DNA from: Sipunculus nudus
Lineage: Eukaryota > Annelida > Sipuncula > Golfingiida > Sipunculidae
DNA: 64,000 nt
Assembly (NCBI GenBank): GCA_026874595.1
Contig: CM049318.1
Location: 28,794,956 to 28,858,955 of the forward strand
Direction of reading: 5' to 3'
A model generated the notes under the pieces. The model ran no database searches. It was not told the DNA's origin and was given only the letters and a program-made list of their open reading frames with translations. Of this stretch, positions 43,932-56,656 are shown in pieces; position 1 is the stretch's first letter, and the number at the start of each line of letters is the position of its first letter. Made by a program: the position numbers and the translations under genes.

Positions 43932-45461
43932 ATTACCTTTCATATCTCAGATAGCAGACATCAAAGTGTGAAAGTGCATTAATAATATGATTGTTATCTC
44001 ATGTCTTTGCATTTATGAACCTTTGTGGAGAATATTTATTAGGATGATTTAGTGTACACAGTTAGTGTGGTTAGAGCTAAATTCTCTAAACAAAACCACT
44101 TCTCTGTTATTGTGACATTATGGTCTGAAAATGTCCAACGGTTGTATCAGACTGACTGCTTTTCACTGCATGAAGTGGCAGAAAAAAAAGATATTTTTGT
44201 GGGAGGAAAATAAAGAGTTCAAATAAGCACCACAGACTAATATGCCTTAGCCCTCCACTCTGGTTATTCTACCTACATCATTTACCTGTAGTGGTAGTGG
44301 CACTTTTACCCCTCCTACATAAGAGATTCCCATGCAATGTCATGGCTCAGCTGAAAATCTGCTTGGTGAGGGAGCAGATTGATTGATTTATTTTTTAAAA
44401 AGCCTCACTGCTTAAAGGTATCATGCCACATACAATCTTCAGACCAAGCGTTAATTTTTTTTTCTTATTTTACTGACAACATCCACTGAAAATACTAGTA
44501 TGATATAACAAATTGGGATTTTTTTTTATTTCTGACTGCATCAAATCTTATTTTAGGGGTTATGTGATTGACAGCTAAATCATGTGTGGGCAAGGAAATA
44601 ATAGTGGCCACCATAGCAAGGGGATTTTCAGTATAATTTATACATTCAAGTGTACTTTATTGTGTCAGCTCTTCAGTCAAAGCTTAATGTTAAGATAACA
44701 GGCTGTGTGCAGTGAAATCATTATGATATTATGTTCAGCCATTGCAGAGAACTTTTTGACATGACTTATGTCATGACTTAAAGTAGACCCTATCAAACCC
44801 AATTAACAAGTAGACTGTGTCAGGTTTCCATGGGATTGAGGGACCAGCTATTCATACCACTAACTCCATCTGGTGGTCAGCAGTAGTAATCAGTCTATTT
44901 GTTGAAGCCTTATTGAGATTTACAAACAAAACTGTCATGTCAGCATGAAGGTGATTTTGTTCAGAGAATTTAGCTGTATAAAATTAAAATTGCTTTCAGA
45001 TTTTCTGTGTCAATCATTTAACTTTTCATTGTATATATTTTGTACATTTGATATTCATTTTGGTAATAATATGAATTTTCATTTCTGCCATTTTATCAGT
45101 GGTTATGAAATAAATATGGCGTATGATTTTACTTACAATTAGTTTGTAGATATTAATTCTGTGCTGCTAAGTGCACAAATTATGGTGTACAGATTGGTTC
45201 TATGCACATTATTTCTCAACTGTATATAACAATTGCTAGTTGCCAAGATCCTGGAACCAAACACAGATTGTAAATTAGGCTGGACCAAATTCTGATCAGG
45301 CTGGCTGTCCTAACTTCCTGATCTAGATATCAGTCGCAAAACAAGTGCATTTTAAAGGCTAATTGAAAATGTTGTAGGTTGATTGTTATGTGTCAGTGAG
45401 GTACTGTGAGTATCTTGGGTGCCTTATGAAGCAGGGTACAAGTCTTCATTACAGTAAGAGT

Positions 45462-45484
45462 ACACACACACACACACACACACA
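45462..45484. repeat. (CA)n microsatellite
   Basis: About 11 CA units. Confidence 0.95.
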
Positions 45485-45887
45485 TACACTCACATTAATT
45501 GTGTTTTATATGTAACATATACACATCAATGAACTCAAAGGTACACCAGGTAATTTGAGGCCTCGAAGGTGCTTATCTGTACATAAATACACATGCTTTG
45601 CTATTAATTGTTTTATAGGATTTTTATTTTAAATTTGTATGAAAAAAAACTATAAAAAACACCTAAAAAGACATTGTGTGGAAATTCCAGATTGATTTGT
45701 AATTAAATCTGCTTGCACATTAAATGTGTAATGTTTAAAACATCAATGCTTAAAGCATTTGTATGTAGCGTTGTTAAGTTTATGGTTATCTTCTTTGTTT
45801 TTGGAACATTTTGTTTTTACCAAGATCTGATATTGATACGTTACAAGAAAAAATTGATTGTGTACATCTTCCTGTATATTGTACACA

Positions 45888-45928
45888 AATAAAAATGATA
45901 ATATGATGTAATATATTACATTAATAAA
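45888..45928 (+). promoter_or_regulatory. Candidate polyadenylation signals
   Basis: Two AATAAA hexamers (45888-45893 and 45923-45928) lie 35 bases apart, downstream of the receptor stop codon by 4 kb. They are candidates for the transcript end, but earlier AATAAA motifs exist. Confidence 0.2.
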
Positions 45929-46388
45929 GAATCCCAGATGTAATCTGGATTTGAAGCTGTCTCAGAAGTATTTTTGTAAATGGATATACAGCGACCATGA
46001 ATAAATTTCTTTCCATATCACTTTTAATTATCATATTCGACCATATGTTATGAAAATTGAGTGGCCAGTGGGCTGTATTAGCCAGGAGAATGGATATGTC
46101 ATGTACCTAAAAGGTCTGTATATTGCATATACATTGTATACATGTATGTGTAACCGATATGTAATTCAAGGGTTGACAAGTCACTTTTAAAAGAGAATCA
46201 GTTTATATACACTAGTTCTTCATTTTGATTGGTTTATTATATACGATGAGAACACATCACACATTTTACCCAGCATTGCTTTCACTGGGCAATTCAAATA
46301 TTATTTACACTGGCTGTAGGCTGGCCAGGTTGGAATGCTGAACTCTCGCCATGGCAGCACCTAGGACTGTGGGGACAGTCTTAGGTTC

Positions 46389-47393
46389 TGCCATCTGGCG
46401 GCAAATTATATAACTATTTCACAGTCGTCGCACCATCCACCAGCGCAGGAGTTATAATTGATTCCTTTATTGAGGCATGTTATTTCCCTTTATGTAGCAT
46501 ATTTTGATGGCAGATATTGCTGCTAACTGCCTTACAGGTCTACACTGGTGGTGAAAATTTATGTTTGCACCATCGGGGGGGGGGGGGGGGGGGGGGGTTC
46601 TATCTCAACATGCATTTAAAGAACGATTGTGTTGGAGACACTTGGAGTTGGACGCTCCTTTATTTTGATTTCCTGTGGCTTTCTATTGTCAGGCTCTCTG
46701 TAAAAAATAGTCCTTTTTCAGGCTAACGACACCAGCGTAGATAGATATTTAATATACTGATATTATTCAGCCAAACATACTCAAATTTTCTTACATTGCG
46801 TATACAAAATATGGATATTATAAATAGTACTAGACACTGTACATGAATTTTCAATATTATAGACTTAATTTTGGTTATTTGCACAATTTATTACCAAACA
46901 CTTTTGCATGTTCTTTGAAGTCATACACACTGGCAGCTAGGAATGATTAAGGGAAAATATATTTAGGCTAATTAACGAGGTGGCTTATTAATGAGGTGAA
47001 CAGTAGAAGTATAGGCTACTATAGCAAGATCAAAGAATACATCTCCTTTCCACAAAAATAAAATGGTCAATTTCACCAGTTGTCTGTTTCAGTTTATTTC
47101 TGCGTCGTTGTGAAAGTGAGTCTGAGTAATGTACGGTGTGATCATTATACATTATACTCTGTTTCACCAACCTGTGTCTACCATCTGGCCGAAACCTGGA
47201 GGCCAGATTGGGTCCAGACCAAATACCAGTTGGGATGTTAGCCTTGACAAAACCATCACCGACATATATAATGGAAATTGCATCACACTTTTCCCCCATT
47301 ATTGCCTTTACATGACCGGCCAGTTTGGTAGGCTTTCCTGTCATATAGGTGCTGCCATCTGGCGGCAAATTATATAACTATTTCACAGTCACC
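46389..47393. repeat. Pair of 43-bp direct repeats
   Basis: 'tctgccatctggcggcaaat' followed by 'tatataactatttcacagtc' occurs at about 46391-46430 and again at about 47351-47391. The pair brackets about 0.9 kb that includes the G run and may mark the ends of an unrecognised element. Confidence 0.65.
46536..46940 (+). repeat. Diverged repeat preceding Helitron copy B
   Basis: 'aggtctacactg' then a 23-base G run (46575-46597), 'cctgtggctttctattgtca', 'ccaaacacttttgcatgttc' and 'ggcagctag' recur in order, well diverged, at 49943-50345, ahead of Helitron copy C. Confidence 0.65.
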
Positions 47394-47444
47394 AGGTTGG
47401 AAGTTCATGATTCAGGTAAATATTGCGGCATGTTGTCACTTTTT

Positions 47445-49894
47445 AGCTCAGCTGACTTTCAGTCATGCTGGTCTATAGCGATGGGTCTTTGTCCGTCGTC
47501 CTTCCGTCTGTCCGTCCGGCCACGGCCGGCCGGCCGTCCGTCCGTTAGCAGGGCACAAATCGTAATCGTAGGGGCTAGGGCCATGAACCCTATGCAGTCT
47601 TAGAGGTTATAAAAAGATCTCCTTGCAAACCTGAAATTAGGTCACTGCGACCTATATTCTCGAAGTTATGGGGTGTGTTTGCACCCCCCAGAAATAACTC
47701 TTTGAGACAAAATTTTCATCCCAAACCTTCCATCTTTCACATACAGCTCACCTACCAACAGGGGAAGAACCATAATTTTTTTTAGGTCAAAAGGTCAAAG
47801 GTCAAGGTCACAGGAGCCTCTTCTTTGAAAAGCCTGTGGATGCATTTTAAGCCAACCCTTTCATCCCAATTCTTTGATCTTTCACATATAGCTCACCTAC
47901 TAAGTTGGAGAAAAATCCTATAGATTTTGAGGTCACAAGGTCAAAGGTCAGGGTCACAGGATCCACTTCTTTGAAAAGTTTGTGGACACATTTCAAGCTA
48001 GACTTTTCATTCCAAACCTTCCAGCACTGATATCGCTTCTCTGCCAACAGGGGAAAAGACCTGTTGATTTTGAGGTCAAAGGTCAAGTTCACAGCACCCA
48101 CTTCTTGCGTGGAGTCATTTTCAGGCAAACTTTTCAATCTGTACCTGCCATCTGTCATATATGGCTTACCTACCAATAAGGGAAGAAGCCTATTGATGTT
48201 GAGGTCAAAAAGTCAAAGGTCAAGGTCACAATATTTAATTGTTCTAAATGCTTGTGAGCATATTTCAAGTGTAACTGTTCAACCCAAACCTTCAGTCTTT
48301 CACATATGCCACATCTATGCATCACTCAGTTTGACTCAAACTTCATATTTATGGGTCTTTTTGCTTGAATAAATAACTTATTGATTTTGAGGTCAGCTGG
48401 TCAGCTGGTCAGCAGGTTAAAGGTTGCAGGTCAAAGTTATTCACCCATTGGTTGCCAAATAATTACACCAGATTTAAGTGGTTAGTAGTTACCCATCATT
48501 TAGAAAGAATACAGTTGATATATGGGCAAAAGGCCAAGGTCATAGGTCAGGGATGTTCACAATTACTTATTTTATAGACCATCTCTATTTTTCTTGTTTA
48601 TATAACCATCCCACTCCAGCTGGTACATCTCCCTGTGTGGCTGTAATTGTGAGTGACACTGGTGACATATGGCTCCCTTTTGTATCAGCCTATTAAGTGA
48701 TAAGGCTCAGTGATAAGTACCTCCTTACTTCATAACAAAAACACTGTTGTCAGAATGCTTCAGCCAGGCATTAAGACTATGAGAGTATAGTATTAAGGTT
48801 TAGCTACTGATTTATAAGATGAAGGGAACATTTTGCAGTTTATTTTATGGAATCCTAGCAATAAACTTAGTTTCCTAGATATCTGAATATTTTAATATAT
48901 ATCACCACATATAAAAGCAAGTGTTTGTTCTCATAATATGTGGATGTGTACCTTGATTTAGGATGGCTTTTTGTTTTATTTCAAGACTCTTAGTCATGCT
49001 TTCTGCATTTCTTTTCTTTCAGGTTTGGCAGTTTACCTACCCTGCTGACCCCATTGAAAAGCAGAGTGATAATAAAAAAAATTGGACTTACACTTTTTAC
49101 AATTGCATATCTATAAATCTGATATGAGGGCCTGGACATGCCTTTTGAATTATTTTGGGCATTCATTACTGGATAATTTGCCCCAAGTTTGGTCTCTTAT
49201 TGGAGAATGTGGGATATCAAATGTCATACTTGTCAGAAATCCATTATGTCTGCCAGTTAGCCACCTTAGAAATTCTTTCTTCAGTGCAGTTTCAGCAATT
49301 TTTCTTTAATGTTTAGTCCGATTTAGAGAATGTTTATTGTCTGATTTCAGACTTGTCAGAAGTCCAATATGGCCACCAGGCAACCATCTTTTAATTCCTT
49401 TTGATCATATTATCTCAAGAACAGTTAAAGTGAATGCAGTTGGATGTATATTTATGTAATCTTGTAAAGGATTGGGTCAAATATTTCTGAATAAATATTA
49501 CCATCATTTATAAAAGTGCAGTACAGTTGGCTTGTATTGAATAAAAATTCATACAGAAGCACCTGTTTCTCAATAATTCTTGCATGTATTTCCTTGATTT
49601 TTGTTATATATTTTGATCTTATATTTGCCCTTTGTGGTGTTCCTTTTGAGACTGACAGGTTTCAAGCAAGCTGTTGGAATAGTTCCTGATAGCTTAACAA
49701 TCATGCATTTTCCTCAGACCGTCAATTCACTGTGTTTTAACGAGACATAGGTGACATATATTTCTGTTGTCATAGAAAATTTTCAACAAATTGGCAAATT
49801 GGTTCTTCAAAATTTGACTGGAAGTTGTGAATCTCAGTCCATGATGTCACAGGTCATGCTTGGCAGCTGAGCGTCATGACCCATGGGTCACTTG
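47445..49894 (+). mobile_element. Helitron-like element, family copy B
   Basis: The 5' hairpin AGCTCAGCTGACT...GCTGGTCT starts at 47445, followed by GTCCGTCGTCC text. It ends with TGACCCATGGGTCA-CTTG (to 49894) and T. Length 2450 bp. Nearly identical over its length to copies A and C, indicating recent amplification. GGTCA-rich units are in the first kilobase; a DR1 half-site pair is at 48073. No replicase/helicase. Short frames inside are conserved only because the DNA is. Confidence 0.82.
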
Positions 49895-49942
49895 TTTATT
49901 TAACATATTCAAGTGACCAAATATTACTTATATCGGTCTAGC

Positions 49943-50345
49943 AGGTCTACACTGATTGTAAAGATTGATATGTTGCTCCATTGGGTGCAGGTGGAAAGAA
50001 CTGGGGGGGGGGGGGGGGGGGGGGGGCATGCACTTGGAGGAAGGTGATGTGACTAGCAGATAGCAGACTTCCATCAATTTTGGCTTCCAATTGACATTTA
50101 TGTCAGGTTTTCTGTAAAGTTCATGCGAGTCTGGCTAACAAAGAAGCATAAATAAGCATTTTAGTCTTATTATTATGTTAATATATTTCAGCCAATCATT
50201 CACTATATATTCTTTTGGTGTGATTAGAAAAGTGTGGAAATTACAAAAACGATAGTATATTTGTTCAATATTATTGTCTACGTTGGCTGCACACTTTTAT
50301 ACCAAACACTTTAACATATTCTCGGAAGCTGACAGCTAGTAATAA
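49943..50345 (+). repeat. Diverged repeat preceding Helitron copy C
   Basis: Homologue of 46536-46940 in the same orientation, with a 24-base G run at 50003-50026. Divergence is far higher than between the adjacent Helitron copies. Confidence 0.65.
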
Positions 50346-50431
50346 ATAAGAAAAACTGGAAAAGCACCCAGAGAGCGCTGACCTCATTTCCCCCATATGG
50401 CATTGCCAGAAAAGCAGCATTTTGCCTCTTT

Positions 50432-52872
50432 AGCTCAGCTGAATTTCAGTCATGCTGGGCTATAGCGATGGGTCTTTGTCCGTCGTCCTTCCGTCTGTCC
50501 GTCCGGCCGGCCGTCCGTCCGTTAGCAGGGCACAAATCGTAACCGTAGGGGCTAGGGCCATGAACCCTATGCAGTCTTAGAGGTTCTAAAAAGATCTTGC
50601 AAACCTGAAATTAGGTCACTGCGACCTATATTCTCGAAGTTATGGGGTGTGTTTGCACCCCCCAGAAATAATTCTTTTAGCCAAAATTTTCATCCCAAAC
50701 CTTCCATCTTTCACATACAGCTCACCTACCAACAGGGGAAGAACCATAATTATTTTAAGGTCACAAGGTCAAAGGTCTAGGTCACAGAACCAACTTCTTT
50801 GAAAAGCCTGTGGATGCATTTTAAGCCAAACCTTTCATCCCAATTCTTTGATCTTTCACATATAGCTCACCTACTAAGTGGGAGAAGAATCCTATAGATT
50901 TTGAGGTCACAAGGTCAAAGGTCAGGGTCACAGGATCCACTTCTTTGAAAAGTTTGTGGACACATTTCAAGCTAGACTTTTCATTCCAAACCTTCCAGCA
51001 CTGATATCGCTTCTCTGCCAACAGGGGAAAAGACCTGTTGATTTTGAGGTCAAAGGTCAAGTTCACAGCACCCACTTCTTGCGTGGAGTCATTTTCAGGC
51101 AAACTTTTCAATCTGTACCTGCCATCTGTCATATATGGCTTACCTACCAATAAGGGAAGAAGCCTATTGATGTTGAGGTCAAAAAGTCAAAGGTCAAGGT
51201 CACAATATTTAATTGTTCTAAATGCTTGTGAGCATATTTCAAGTGTAACTGTTCAACCCAAACCTTCAGTCTTTCACATATGCCACATCTATGCATCACT
51301 CAGTTTGACTCAAACTTCATATTTATGGGTCTTTTTGCTTGAATAAATAACTTATTGATTTTGAGGTCAGCTGGTCAGCTGGTCAGCAGGTTAAAGGTTG
51401 CAGGTCAAAGTTATTCACCCATTGGTTGCCAAATAATTACACCAGATTTAAGTGGTTAGTAGTTACCCATCATTTAGAAAGAATACAGTTGATATATGGG
51501 CAAAAGGCCAAGGTCATAGGTCAGGGATGTTCACAATTACTTATTTTATAGACCATCTCTATTTTTCTTGTATATATTACCATCCCACTCCAGCTGGTAC
51601 ATCTCCCTGTGTGGCTGTAATTGTGAGTGACACTGGTGACATATGGCTCCCTTTTGTATCAGGCTATTAAGTGATAAGGCTGAGTGATAAGTATCTCGTT
51701 ACTGCATAACAAAACACTGTTGTTGGAATACTTCAGCCAGGAATTAACACTATGAGAGTATAATATTAAGGTTTAGCTACTGATTTATAAGATGATTGGA
51801 ACATTTTGCAGTTTATTTTATGGAATCATAGCAATAAACTTAGTTTTCTAGATATCTGAATATTTTTATATAAATCACCACATATAAAAGCAAGTGTTTG
51901 TTCTCATAATATGTGGATGTGTACTTGATTTAGGATGGCTTTATTTTATTACAAGACTCTTAGTCATGCTTTCTGCATTTCTTTTCTTTCAGGTTTTGCA
52001 GTTTACCAACCCTGCTGACCCCATTGAAAAGCAGAGTGATAATAAAAAATATTGGACCTACACTTTTACATTTGCATATCTGTAAATCTGATATGAGCAC
52101 CTGAACATGCCTTTTGAATTGTTTTGGACATTCATTACTGTAACATCCTTTGGAGAATTTGCCCCAAGTTTGGATTCTTATTGGAGGATGTGTGATACCA
52201 AATGTCAGACTTGTCGTAAATCAATTATGTCTGCCAGTTAGCCACCTTAGAAATCCTTTTTTCAGTGCAGTTTCAGTAGTTTTCCTTCAATTTTTGGTCC
52301 GATTTAGAGAATGGTTGTCTGATTTCAGACCTGTCAGAAGTCAAAAATGGCCACCAGGCAACCATCTTTAAATTCCTTTTGATCATATTATCTCAAGAAC
52401 TGTTAAAGTGAAGGCAGTCGGACGTATATTAATGTAATCTTGCAAAGGATTGGGTCAAATATTTCTTAATAAATCTTATCATCATATATGAAAGTGCAGT
52501 ATAGTTGGCTTGTATTGAATAAAAATTCATACAGAAGCACCTGTTTCTCAATAATTCTTGCATGGATTTCCTTGATTTTTTGCTATATATTTTGATCTTA
52601 TATTTGCCCTTTGTGGTGTTCCTTTTGAGACTGACAGGTATCAAGTAAGCTATGGGAATAGTTCTGGATACCTTAACAATCATACATTTTCCTCAGACCA
52701 TCAATTCACTGTGTTTTAACCAGACATAGGTGATATATATTTCTGTTGTCGTAGAAAATTTCAACAAATTGGCAAATTGGTTCTTCAAAATTTGACTGGA
52801 AGTTGTGAATCTCAGCCCATGATGTCGCAGGTCATGCTTGGCAGCTGAGCGTCATGACCCATGGGTCACTTG
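50432..52872 (+). mobile_element. Helitron-like element, family copy C
   Basis: 5' hairpin from 50432 (AGCTCAGCTGAATTTCAGTC, slightly damaged), 3' end TGACCCATGGGTCA-CTTG at 52872 before T. Length 2441 bp. DR1 half-site pair at 51047-51059. It is more diverged from copies A and B in its last kilobase than in its first. Confidence 0.82.
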
Positions 52873-52884
52873 TTAAAAATTCTG

Positions 52885-53055
52885 GCCGGATCCGGACCAC
52901 CCCCAAAATTCTATCAATTGTTCCTTGTATCATTGCCGATCTATCATGAAAATTTCATCAAAATCTATAACTTCTTTTTAAATATTGCGAACAGACAAAC
53001 GAACAAATCAACGCCGGAAAAATCATAAACCTCGCCCCTTGGCAGAGTTAATAAG
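52885..53055 (+). mobile_element. Probable non-LTR retrotransposon 3' tail fragment
   Basis: The text 'gaaaatttcatcaaaatcta', then 'gcgaacagacaaacgaacaa' and 'cataaacctcgccccttgg' resembles the 3' ends of RTE-like or related LINE/SINE repeats widespread in marine invertebrates. Assignment is from memory of the style only. Confidence 0.4.
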
Positions 53056-53739
53056 GCATATTGTGATGTATTTATATTTTGAAATGTAGACCCAATGTGT
53101 CGCATAACATGAATAGGGAAAAGGAAGCCCGTCGCATCATTGTCTTTTGAGTGATGACACAGCATGGCCCAGAGGATTGTGTTTTGCGAAAACGGAAACT
53201 AACCTAATGATATACTGGTACAGTTTTTACAGAGAATAATCAAAAAGCACCCGAACAAACGACGTTGCAATATTAAGGATTTTGTGAGGAACGCCATGCA
53301 AGGGGTAGTGGCAATTAAAATGACCATTTCTTCTTCATATTTTAACATAGAATGAAAAAGTACCCCCAAAATGGTTGCATTTACCAAGCTCGTTCAGATG
53401 ATATATAAAATATGCAAATAAGGTCAGTATTGAGGTCAGCAGGGGTCAAAAGGTCATGAGATTATTTTCCTAGGCCAAACTCTTGAAATTAATAACTCAT
53501 TATTCCTCTGTTTTGGGGAAATAGATCATTTTATGGCCTGTTTTGGGTTTATATCACACTTTCGGAAAAGTTTGGTTCACACATATTCAAAGATTACTCA
53601 AAATAAAAGCACCTTAACAAACGACATTCGTGTAATATTAAGGATTTATTAAGAAACGCCATGTAAGAGGTAGGGGGAATTAAAGAAATCCTAACTCTTA
53701 AAGTAAATGACATAAAACAATAATGTCTCCATAATTTTT
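53056..53739. other. No feature recognised
   Basis: AT-rich. 'acaaacgac(g/a)tt' and 'aaggatttt/tattaagaaacgccatg' occur twice (about 53255-53300 and 53615-53665), a weak internal duplication. Confidence 0.45.
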
Positions 53740-55100
53740 AGCTCAGCTGACTATAAGTCATCTGAGCTATAGTCGTGGTCCATTGTCCGTCTGTCTGTCC
53801 GTCCGTCCGTCCGTCTGTCAGGATGTCCGTCCGTAAGACTGGCACGTTTCGACACCGTTGGACCTACGAACCTGAAATTCGGCATACAGTTAGATGTCCC
53901 CGAAATCTCCTACCATGCCGAAAATTGGGTCAATAGGACTACGTTCCTTCGAGATATTAAGGAAAAACCTCAATTATTTATTAGAAATCTATTTTTACAC
54001 TGCAGGACTGCCTAATATCAAAACCACTCATCTGGTTTTCTTCATATTTCCCATAAATATTCCTCTATATTGTTCCTATGTACATGCCAGAAATTAAGTC
54101 AGTATTATTTAATTTTAAAAAGTTATGGGCCTAAACATAATGGACTTTGTAAAAAAAATCAGGAAGATATTCGGTCACTTAAGACCAAAAGTGTTAAAGG
54201 TAGGGACTTTTTTTCAGTAATACAACTTTAATTAATCAAAATTTAATTGTATACCAAAAATTAGATCAAAATCTGTTAAATTTTTTTTTAATATTGGAAA
54301 AAATATAAAATTGGTACCTTAAATTTTGCCCAAATTTGGCCACGGCACGTTTTTTTCCTGCAAGTACTGTGGATTTAATTTTCACAGCATGTACACATAA
54401 GGATTTAATCTGTTAAAATCTGAAATTTGAAAATAAAAGCTGCAAAATTAGGCTAGTTATTGAATTTATTTGGAGGCTCTTGTTGTATTCCCTTACATTG
54501 TCAAGCAGTCCACTTTGATGACTGTAGGTCATTCAGCGCATATCTCTATGCTCCCCAGGCTGTTGGCATAATTTTAGATGTCCCCAAAATCTCCTGCCAT
54601 ACCGAAAATTGGGTCATTAGGACTTCATTCCTTCGAGATATTAAGGAAAAACCTCCGTTTTCCATAAAAAAAGCCATTGTTACACTTCAAGGCTGCCTAA
54701 TATCAAAACTACTGATCTGTTTTTGATCATATTTAGTATTCACTTTTTTTCATACATTTTCTATGAACATACCAAAAATTAGGTCAGTATTGGGTATCAT
54801 TTTGAAGTTATGGGCCAAAATATAATGCAATTTTTTTTAAAAATCAGGAAATATATTTACTCACCTAACATGAGAATTGCTGAACCTAGAGACTTTTTTT
54901 CAGGAATATAACTTTATTTAATCAAGATTCAATTGTTTACCCAAAATTAGATCTGAATTTTGCAAATTTTTCAAGTTATTTGCATAAATAAAAAATCAAT
55001 ACCTTAAATTTTGTCCAACTTTGGCACTGTTGATTTAATTTTCACAGCATATATACATAAGGATGTAATCTTTTAAAATTTGAAATTTCAAAGAAATTGA
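53740..55100 (+). mobile_element. Helitron-like element, related family, 3' end not located
   Basis: Starts with hairpin AGCTCAG(C)TGACT-ATA-AGTCA(T)CTGAGCT (53740-53768) followed by GTCCGTCTGTCTGTCCGTCC. It contains tandem units of about 685 bp: 'atgtccccgaaatctcctac' at 53893 and its homologue at 54578, both followed by 'gaaaattgggtca' and 'tcgagatattaaggaaaaac'. A similar fragment ('tatgtacatgccagaaat') reappears at 62907, past the LINE. Confidence 0.65.
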
Positions 55101-56540
55101 TTCGAAAGAATAGCTTTTATTCACGTTTTCATACACCATGTCAAGGGTTGTTTACATCTAGCCAACCTAGTAGTACAGCCTTCACTTGCATTATGTAATA
55201 CACCCCAGGCAGCTTGCCTTGGCCCAGCTTGGCCACTACCAGCAGGCTTCCCCTCTGCCCTGCACTCCCCCCCCCCCCCCCAGATGGTGCATAAACTAGA
55301 TGAATTTTATTATTTTCTGTATTTGATTCATTCTTATTCTAGGCTATGCTACATTTTAGATTTTGTATTGTACCACCAGGGTTACAATGATTAAAGTGTA
55401 CATTTAATTGTGTCCACAAAGTGGTGTATTGCTATGAAAGTGTGGATGTTCATCAGATAAGTAATTCCTTACTTCAGAAGAGTAAAAACTTCACCAGGTG
55501 TGAAATTGACTATTAATTCGAGTAATAAATTAAAACTGGTATAGTAATTAGCACAATGATATTGTTTGTCCCTCATTCAACCAACAGTGTGTATACTTTA
55601 TTTGAAAAGATGTTTTATTTTATCAAATTTACTGAATCTTTTATTTTATTTTGGTGAATAAAATTAAGCATGTACTGAAAACTCCAATGTGCAAAACTTG
55701 TTAATAGTGATTCAAGGAATATTCTTGTAGATGCCATGTTGTGGCATTATTTTCTTTTAAATTCAGTTTAAACATTTATGATTTAAAAATAATAAAATAT
55801 ATGTGTATGTATAATATGACCCAATATGAACTACACTCTGGATATATGATGATTGCAACTTTTGCAACAATTCTAATATTTAAACTTATAGTTACAGTTT
55901 TATTACTCTGTATATATAATGATTGCAACTTTTGAAACAATTCTAATATTTTAACTTATATTTTCAGTTTTTTTTTTTAAATTTATAAAACCTGTAAATA
56001 AAAAAAAATGATTCAGATAAAAACTTCTTAATGGAAAAAGTGGATATGCTTAAAAAAATAGGCTTATATATAAACTTAAATGCATTATTCCCTTGAAAGT
56101 GAAATGAAGGTATTAGTCCATTCTGTCCACTTGCCTGTCCATCTGTAAATTTTCATATGCATCACAGTATCTCAAAACTTTTACTGTTTTTCTTCATGAC
56201 AGTCTTGTCAGAGTATTAGTTTGCAATCATATATTTAGAACTTTACTATAACCAAGTAGTAAAATGACACCAGATGGCGCTTTTCGAGTGAGCAACAGGT
56301 AAGATCGGCTCTGAAAAATCATCTTGTTTTTGTTAGAAATATCACCCACTAATGTTTATTATTCATGTAAATGGAAGTATATATGATCAGTTTTAAGTAC
56401 TGATACCCATATGTTATCTTTGACTGTTAAAAGGTTATATTTATGTGGTTTATTGTTGTAAGATAGTGTCTAACAGGGAACGTTTAGCCAATGTCAATGT
56501 TAATACTAAAGCCTGAGGTACATTCAGACAAATGTTAACG
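55101..56540. other. AT-rich sequence and possible LINE 5' UTR
   Basis: C run at 55268-55281; otherwise no feature recognised. The last few hundred bases may be the 5' UTR of the LINE, but no 5' boundary or target duplication could be fixed by eye. Confidence 0.4.
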
Positions 56541-56656
56541 AATGGCCACTTTTGTATCTGCGAAAAAGCAAATTAAAGAAAAAAAAAGGGTCCTCAGTGA
56601 TTCATCTAGGGGAAACTCGTTTGAACAAGAAAAAAAAGCGTAATAAAGAGGGAGTT

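Larger units (their letters stand above)
41880..46535. other. 3' flank of the receptor gene; 3' UTR extent unresolved
   Basis: No further coding exon recognised. AATAAA motifs occur at 43559, 44208, 45888 and 45923, so the 3' UTR cannot be delimited by sequence alone. TA microsatellite at 43853-43927 and CA microsatellite at 45462-45484. Confidence 0.5.
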
